Source: Streptomyces sp. Root431 (GTDB taxonomy: Bacteria > Actinomycetota > Actinomycetes > Streptomycetales > Streptomycetaceae). From it: 64,000 nt of DNA. The DNA lies in the NCBI RefSeq assembly GCF_001426585.1, contig NZ_LMEI01000001.1:124944-188943 (forward strand). The letters run 5' to 3'. The translations under genes and the position numbers were made by a program. Positions 59,375-64,000 of this stretch are shown piece after piece (the first letter of the stretch is position 1; each line of letters begins with the position of its first letter). The notes beneath the pieces are model-generated. The model did not search any database. It had not been told where the DNA came from and worked only from the letters and a program-made list of their open reading frames with translations.

Positions 59375-59950
59375 TTACGAAACGTTGACCCCGAAGTCTA
59401 GAGCGATGCCCCGCAGCCCGGACGCGTACCCCTGGCCGACCGCCCGGAACTTCCATTCGCCGTTGTAGCGGTAGAGCTCGCCGAAGATCATCGCGGTCTC
59501 GCTGGAAGCGTCCTCGGAGAGGTCGTAGCGGGCGAGCTCCTGGCCGTCCAGCTGGTTCACGACCCGGATGAAGGCATTGCTGACCTGGCCGAAGCTCTGG
59601 CCCCGATTGTCGGCGTCGTGGATCGACACCGGGAAGACGATCTTGTCGCAGTGGGCCGGGACCTGCGTGAGGTCCACGATGAGGGACTCGTCGTCCCCGT
59701 CACCCTCGCCCGTGAGGTTGTCGCCGGTGTGCTCGACGGAGCCCTCGGGGCTGCGGAGCTGGTTGTAGAAGACGAAGTACTCGTCCCCCAGCACGCGGCC
59801 GGACTGGCAGAGCAGGGCGCTGGCGTCGAGGTCGAAGGGGGCTCCGGTGGTGGAGCGCGCGTCCCAGCCGAGCCCGACGAGGACCTTGGTGAGGTTGGGA
59901 GCGGCCTTGGAGAGGGAGACATTGCCTCCCTTGGCGAGTGTGACGCCCAT
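59375..59950 (-). CDS. terD: TerD-family calcium-binding stress protein
   Basis: 191 residues. '[30 protein letters not shown]' start, '[27 protein letters not shown]' and '[32 protein letters not shown]' with the acidic calcium-binding Asp/Glu residues, ending '[27 protein letters not shown]'. ATG with GGAAAG upstream. Close paralogue of the next gene. Confidence 0.95.
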   Translation of the reverse strand: MGVTLAKGGNVSLSKAAPNLTKVLVGLGWDARSTTGAPFDLDASALLCQSGRVLGDEYFVFYNQLRSPEGSVEHTGDNLTGEGDGDDESLIVDLTQVPAHCDKIVFPVSIHDADNRGQSFGQVSNAFIRVVNQLDGQELARYDLSEDASSETAMIFGELYRYNGEWKFRAVGQGYASGLRGIALDFGVNVS

Positions 59951-60032
59951 GTGATCTTTCCTCCCCGGTGGTGATGAGGCACGTCCGGCGCCGCACGAGA
60001 GGTGCGGCGCCGGACGGTTGGAACGGTTCGGC

Positions 60033-60608
60033 TCAGACGTTGACGCCGAAGTCCTGCGCGATACCGCGCAGACCAGAGGCATACCCCTGACCGACCGCGC
60101 GGAACTTCCACTCCGCGCCGTGGCGGTACAGCTCGCCGAAGACCATGGCGGTCTCGGTCGAGGCGTCCTCGGAGAGGTCGTACCGGGCGATCTCGGCGCC
60201 GCCGGCCTGGTTGACGACGCGGATGAACGCGTTGCGCACCTGGCCGAAGGACTGCTGGCGGTTCTCGGCGTCGTAGATCGAGACCGGGAAGACGATCTTG
60301 GCCACGTCGGCCGGTACGGTCGCCAGGCTGACCTTGACCTGCTCGTCGTCGCCCTCGCCCTCGCCGGTGAGGTTGTCACCGGTGTGCTCGACCGAGCCGT
60401 CGGCGCTCTTCAGGTTGTTGAAGAAGACGAAGTCCTGGTCGTTGCGGACCTTGCCCTCTTCGCTCACCAGGATGGCGCTGGCGTCGAGGTCGAAGTCCGT
60501 CCCGGTGGTGGTGCGGACGTCCCAGCCCAGACCGACGGTCACGGCGGTGAGGCCAGGGGCCTCCTTGGTCAGCGAGACGTTGCCGCCCTTGCTGAGGCTG
60601 ACTCCCAC
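60033..60608 (-). CDS. terD: TerD-family calcium-binding stress protein
   Basis: 191 residues taking the GTG at 60608, which gives the family start '[20 protein letters not shown]' and has GGAGGG a few bases upstream. A longer ATG at 60620 is less likely. Calcium motifs '[27 protein letters not shown]' and '[14 protein letters not shown]' are intact. It is upstream of the second TerD gene by 82 nt and likely co-transcribed. Confidence 0.95.
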   Translation of the reverse strand: MGVSLSKGGNVSLTKEAPGLTAVTVGLGWDVRTTTGTDFDLDASAILVSEEGKVRNDQDFVFFNNLKSADGSVEHTGDNLTGEGEGDDEQVKVSLATVPADVAKIVFPVSIYDAENRQQSFGQVRNAFIRVVNQAGGAEIARYDLSEDASTETAMVFGELYRHGAEWKFRAVGQGYASGLRGIAQDFGVNV

Positions 60609-60745
60609 GAGTCCCTCCATACGTTTTCAGGGGCAGCGCCCCAGTCGTGCGTTGGCATCGGATCAACGAGTGGATCCTAGTGACGGGTTCCCGGTCGAAA
60701 CAGTCGATTCGCCCCGCGAATCGGAGATGTCGGCCCGGGGCCGGC

Positions 60746-61204
60746 TCAGATGGCGTCGAGCGCCTTGACGTAGTCGCCGAGGTCACGGGCGTCCGGCAGG
60801 GCGTTCACGACGGTCCAGCGGACGACGCCCTCCTTGTCGATGATGAAGGTGCCGCGCACCGCGCAGCCCTTCTCCTCGTCGAAGACGCCGTAGGCACGGG
60901 AGGCCTCGCCGTGCTTCCAGAAGTCGGAGAGCAGCGGGAAGTCCAGGTCCTCCTGGTCGGCGAAGACGCGGAGGGTGTGGATGGAGTCGTTGGAGACGGC
61001 CAGAAGCTGCGTGTCGTCGTTGACGAACGCCGGGAGGTTGTCGCGCAGCTCGCGCAGCTCGCCGGTGCAGACGCCGGTGAAGGCGAAGGGGTAGAAGAGC
61101 AGCACCACGTTCTTCTCGCCGCGGAATTCCGAGAGCTTCACGGTGCGTCCGTGGTTGTCCTTCAGCTCGAATTCCGGGGCCTCGGTGCCGGCCTCGATCG
61201 CCAT
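60746..61204 (-). CDS. AhpE-type 1-Cys peroxiredoxin
   Basis: 152 residues. 'FYPFAFTGVCTGEL' carries peroxidatic Cys46 with the conserved Pro/Thr context. A further Cys ('KGCAVRG', near 106) is at a non-typical resolving position. It reduces peroxides, with mycothiol or thioredoxin systems as usual reductants in actinobacteria. Same strand as the DUF3052 gene. Confidence 0.93.
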   Translation of the reverse strand: MAIEAGTEAPEFELKDNHGRTVKLSEFRGEKNVVLLFYPFAFTGVCTGELRELRDNLPAFVNDDTQLLAVSNDSIHTLRVFADQEDLDFPLLSDFWKHGEASRAYGVFDEEKGCAVRGTFIIDKEGVVRWTVVNALPDARDLGDYVKALDAI

Positions 61205-61285
61205 CGCCCACGCATCCCTTCGCCGGAGCCCGGCCCAGATCTTGGGCCCGAAACGGTGAGGTCCAGCCTACGGCCTGTGCACGAA

Positions 61286-61313
61286 AGCCCCCGCCGGCGT
61301 ACCGGCGGAGGCT
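61286..61313 (-). terminator. Terminator of the DUF3052 gene
   Basis: An AGCCCCCGCCGG-type arm pairs with CCGGCGGAGGCT around a CGTA loop, with one bulge, between DUF3052 and the peroxiredoxin gene. Confidence 0.8.
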
Positions 61314-61329
61314 GTTCGTCACATGGTGA

Positions 61330-61752
61330 TCAGCGCTTGGGGGCCACCAGACGGGCGCCCGCCCAGTCCTTGGCGACGCTGATGCTCTTGGTCTGGGAGA
61401 GACCAGCAGTCTGCGCGGCATCGTTGATATCGCTCGGCTCGATGTAGCCGTCACGGCCGGTCTTCGGCGTCAGCAGCCAGATCACGCCGCCGTCCTCCAG
61501 AAGACCGATGGCGTCCACCAGTGCGTCGGTGAGATCGCCGTCCTCGTCGCGGAACCAGAGGACAACGGCGTCGGCGACGTCGTCGTACTCCTCGTCCACG
61601 AGCTCGGCCCCGATGACGGACTCGATGCCTTCACGGAGATCCTGGTCGACGTCGTCGTCGTAGCCGATCTCCTGGACCACCTGTCCGGGCTCGAACCCCA
61701 GCCTCGCTGCCGGGTTGGTCCGCTCCTCCGCGTGGTCCGCGGTCGCGCTCAC
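61330..61752 (-). CDS. DUF3052 protein
   Basis: 140 residues from a GTG with AGGAGG 6 nt upstream. 'LGFEPGQVVQEIGYDDDVDQDLREGIESVIGAELVDEEYDDVADAVVLWFRDEDGDLTDALVDA' is the conserved acidic start of DUF3052, followed by 'VIWLLTPKTGRDGYIEPSDINDAAQTAGLSQTKS'. It sits next to aceE as in other streptomycetes. Function unknown. Confidence 0.93.
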   Translation of the reverse strand: MSATADHAEERTNPAARLGFEPGQVVQEIGYDDDVDQDLREGIESVIGAELVDEEYDDVADAVVLWFRDEDGDLTDALVDAIGLLEDGGVIWLLTPKTGRDGYIEPSDINDAAQTAGLSQTKSISVAKDWAGARLVAPKR

Positions 61753-62190
61753 GGCTTGCCTCCTGCTCATTCGGAAAATGCTAGTGGGCCACGCGTAGGC
61801 GCGTGGCGCTGGCCGTAGTCCACACGTGCCGGGGCTCATCGCGCAAGTACTGGGCCACGGAGACCGCCGAAACGGTGACGTTTGGGGCCGTCTCGCCCCA
61901 ACTTCCGGCACGCTCCGACCGCCCTCCGTGATCAGTCCCACATGATTCATCCCGGTTTACGAACTTCTGCGGTTTCAGTCTGCCGAACGCCCGGACGAAA
62001 CGCATGCGCGGGTTGAGCGTAAGGTTGCGATTTGAACACATCCGAACGCATGGAGGACACCGCGGACACCGCCGGGCACCTCACAGGGGTTACCCCTCGG
62101 TAAATGTGACGTCTGGCGTCGACGGGGTACACGATGGACATCCCGACCACTTCGTGGCCCGTGGGCACCACCGAACAGCGAAGGAAGAGC
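61753..62190. other. Divergent promoter region, DUF3052 / aceE
   Basis: 438 nt without a gene. It should hold the promoters of both divergent genes. I saw no clear palindrome. An in-frame ATG at 62134 lies inside it as an alternative aceE start. Confidence 0.6.
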
Positions 62191-64000
62191 GTGGCTCCCG
62201 GATCCGATCGCAACCCGATCATCATTGGCGGCCTTCCCAGCCAGGTCCCGGATTTCGACCCGGAAGAGACCCAGGAATGGCTCGACTCCCTGGACGCGGC
62301 CGTCGACGAGCGGGGCCGTGAGCGCGCCCGCTACCTCATGCTCCGCCTGATCGAGCGGGCGCGTGAGAAGCGCGTGGCCGTGCCCGAGATGCGCAGCACG
62401 GACTACGTCAACACCATCGCGACCAAGGACGAGCCCTTCTTCCCCGGCAACGAGGAGATCGAGCGCAAGGTCCTCAACGCCACGCGGTGGAACGCGGCCG
62501 TGATGGTCTCGCGCGCGCAGCGCCCGGGCATCGGCGTCGGCGGTCACATCGCCACGTTCGCCTCCTCGGCCTCGCTCTACGACGTCGGCTTCAACCACTT
62601 CTTCCGCGGCAAGGACGAGGGCGACGGCGGCGACCAGATCTTCTTCCAGGGACACGCCTCCCCCGGCATCTACGCCCGCGCCTACCTCCTGGACCGGCTG
62701 AACGACACTCAGCTCGACGGCTTCCGCCAGGAGAAGTCGAAGTTCCCGAACGGCCTTTCGTCGTACCCGCACCCCCGGCTGATGCCGGACTTCTGGGAGT
62801 TCCCGACGGTGTCGATGGGCCTCGGCCCGCTCGGCGCGATCTACCAGGCGCGGATGAACCGCTACATGGAGGCGCGCGGCATCGCCGACACCTCCAAGTC
62901 GCACGTCTGGGCGTTCCTCGGCGACGGCGAGATGGACGAGGTCGAGTCGGTCGGCCAGCTGTCCATCGCCGCCCGCGAGGGCCTGGACAACCTCACGTTC
63001 GTCGTCAACTGCAACCTCCAGCGGCTCGACGGCCCGGTGCGCGGCAACGGCAAGATCATCCAGGAGCTGGAGTCGATCTTCCGGGGCAACGGCTGGAACG
63101 TCATCAAGCTGATCTGGGACCGCTCCTGGGACCCGCTGCTCGCGCAGGACCGCGACGGCATCCTGGTCAACAAGTTCAACACCACCCCGGACGGCCAGTT
63201 CCAGACGTACGCGACGGAGACCGGCGCCTACATCCGCGACCACTTCTTCGGCGACGACCACCGGCTGCGGGCCATGGTCGAGGGCATGTCGGACAACCAG
63301 GTCCTGCACCTGGGCCGCGGCGGCCACGACCACAAGAAGATCTACGCGGCCTACGCGGCGGCGAAGGCGCACGCGGGCCAGCCGACCGTGATCCTCGCCC
63401 AGACCGTCAAGGGCTGGACGCTGGGCCCGAACTTCGAGGGCCGCAACGCGACCCACCAGATGAAGAAGCTGACGGTCGACGACCTCAAGCGCTTCCGCGA
63501 CCGGCTGCACATCCCGGTGACGGACCGGCAGTTGGAGGACGGCCTGCCGCCGTACTACCACCCGGGCCGGAACTCCGAGGAGATCCAGTACATGCACGAC
63601 CGGCGCAACGCGCTGGGCGGGTACGTGCCGACCCGTGTCGTGCGGGCGAAGCCGCTGGTCCTCCCGGACGACAAGACCTACGCGGCGGCCAAGAAGGGCT
63701 CGGGGCACCAGTCGATCGCCACCACGATGGCCTTCGTCCGCATCCTGAAGGACCTCATGCGGGACAAGGAGATCGGCAAGCGCTTCGTGCTGATCGCCCC
63801 CGACGAGTACCGCACCTTCGGCATGGACGCCTTCTTCCCGAGCGCCAAGATCTACAACCCGCTGGGGCAGCAGTACGAGGCGGTGGACCGCGAACTCCTC
63901 CTCGCCTACAAGGAGTCGCCGACCGGCCAGATGCTGCACGACGGCATCTCCGAGGCCGGCTGCACGGCCTCGCTGATCGCCGCGGGCTCGGCGTACGCCA
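62191..64000 (+). CDS. aceE: Pyruvate dehydrogenase E1 component, homodimeric (3' end outside window)
   Basis: 603 codons from a GTG (GAAGGAAG upstream) to the window edge, out of about 900 expected. '[24 protein letters not shown]', '[18 protein letters not shown]', '[47 protein letters not shown]' (the GDG..N ThDP-binding motif) and 'QTVKGWTLG' identify the alpha2-type E1 that decarboxylates pyruvate and acetylates the lipoyl domain of E2. An ATG at 62134 would add 19 residues. Confidence 0.95.
   Translation, partial: MAPGSDRNPIIIGGLPSQVPDFDPEETQEWLDSLDAAVDERGRERARYLMLRLIERAREKRVAVPEMRSTDYVNTIATKDEPFFPGNEEIERKVLNATRWNAAVMVSRAQRPGIGVGGHIATFASSASLYDVGFNHFFRGKDEGDGGDQIFFQGHASPGIYARAYLLDRLNDTQLDGFRQEKSKFPNGLSSYPHPRLMPDFWEFPTVSMGLGPLGAIYQARMNRYMEARGIADTSKSHVWAFLGDGEMDEVESVGQLSIAAREGLDNLTFVVNCNLQRLDGPVRGNGKIIQELESIFRGNGWNVIKLIWDRSWDPLLAQDRDGILVNKFNTTPDGQFQTYATETGAYIRDHFFGDDHRLRAMVEGMSDNQVLHLGRGGHDHKKIYAAYAAAKAHAGQPTVILAQTVKGWTLGPNFEGRNATHQMKKLTVDDLKRFRDRLHIPVTDRQLEDGLPPYYHPGRNSEEIQYMHDRRNALGGYVPTRVVRAKPLVLPDDKTYAAAKKGSGHQSIATTMAFVRILKDLMRDKEIGKRFVLIAPDEYRTFGMDAFFPSAKIYNPLGQQYEAVDRELLLAYKESPTGQMLHDGISEAGCTASLIAAGSAYA

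Overview
The window is a high-GC actinobacterial chromosome segment, almost certainly Streptomyces. The evidence is strong third-position G/C bias, many GTG starts and ATGA/GTGA overlaps, and typical Streptomyces families: DUF2637/Spd transfer proteins, TraB-type FtsK translocase, RepSA initiator, DUF3052 and a single-chain AceE.

1-26,800 is core chromosome. It opens with a five-gene ECF-type vitamin importer: a surface alpha/alpha-toroid protein (cut by the window edge), a secreted membrane-anchored protein, EcfT, a double EcfA ATPase and an S component. The ATPase carries a dispersed palindromic repeat read in frame as its inter-domain linker. Next come a secreted transglycosylase, a nitronate monooxygenase, and a divergent pair (FadA5-like thiolase and CYP125-like P450) around a KstR-like palindrome, which looks like a small steroid side-chain catabolism locus. 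After these are DUF2330, an O-methyltransferase, a serpin, a DHA2 drug exporter fused to a winged-helix domain, a peptidoglycan-binding protein, a HAD phosphatase, a FetB-like permease, a secreted HNH nuclease, DoxX, DedA, a GntR regulator and an MBL hydrolase.

26,835-48,761 is accessory DNA at a tRNA-Val (UAC anticodon). It holds two tandem AICE-type integrative elements. The left one (about 27.9-31.1 kb) is decayed: an IS5-like scrap, a frameshifted zinc ribbon, a truncated DUF3631 gene, a striking 14-copy CCGCTAC array bounded by perfect 26-bp inverted repeats, an intact xis and a broken int. The right one (31,099-48,685, about 17.6 kb) is bounded by 46-bp direct repeats of the tRNA 3' half and looks complete: GntR regulators with palindromic operators, NUDIX, TraB, Spd proteins, RepSA, Xis and Int. 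Its cargo includes a low-GC reverse transcriptase overlapping a SLATT-type membrane protein (a likely anti-phage RT module). Just downstream is a roughly 200-nt near-perfect hairpin whose base changes preserve pairing on the + strand only. This cargo is the most promising candidate for an undescribed system.

48,900-64,000 returns to core DNA: a DUF4097 lipoprotein, a coiled-coil protein, a FmdB zinc ribbon, then a Ter-type stress cluster. The cluster has a HAD hydrolase, a phosphoribosyltransferase joined to a StiP-like domain across an internal ribosome-binding site, an HpcH/HpaI lyase, four TerD-family proteins and a TerC-like membrane protein. It is followed by an AhpE-type peroxiredoxin, DUF3052 and the 5' part of aceE, which runs off the right edge.
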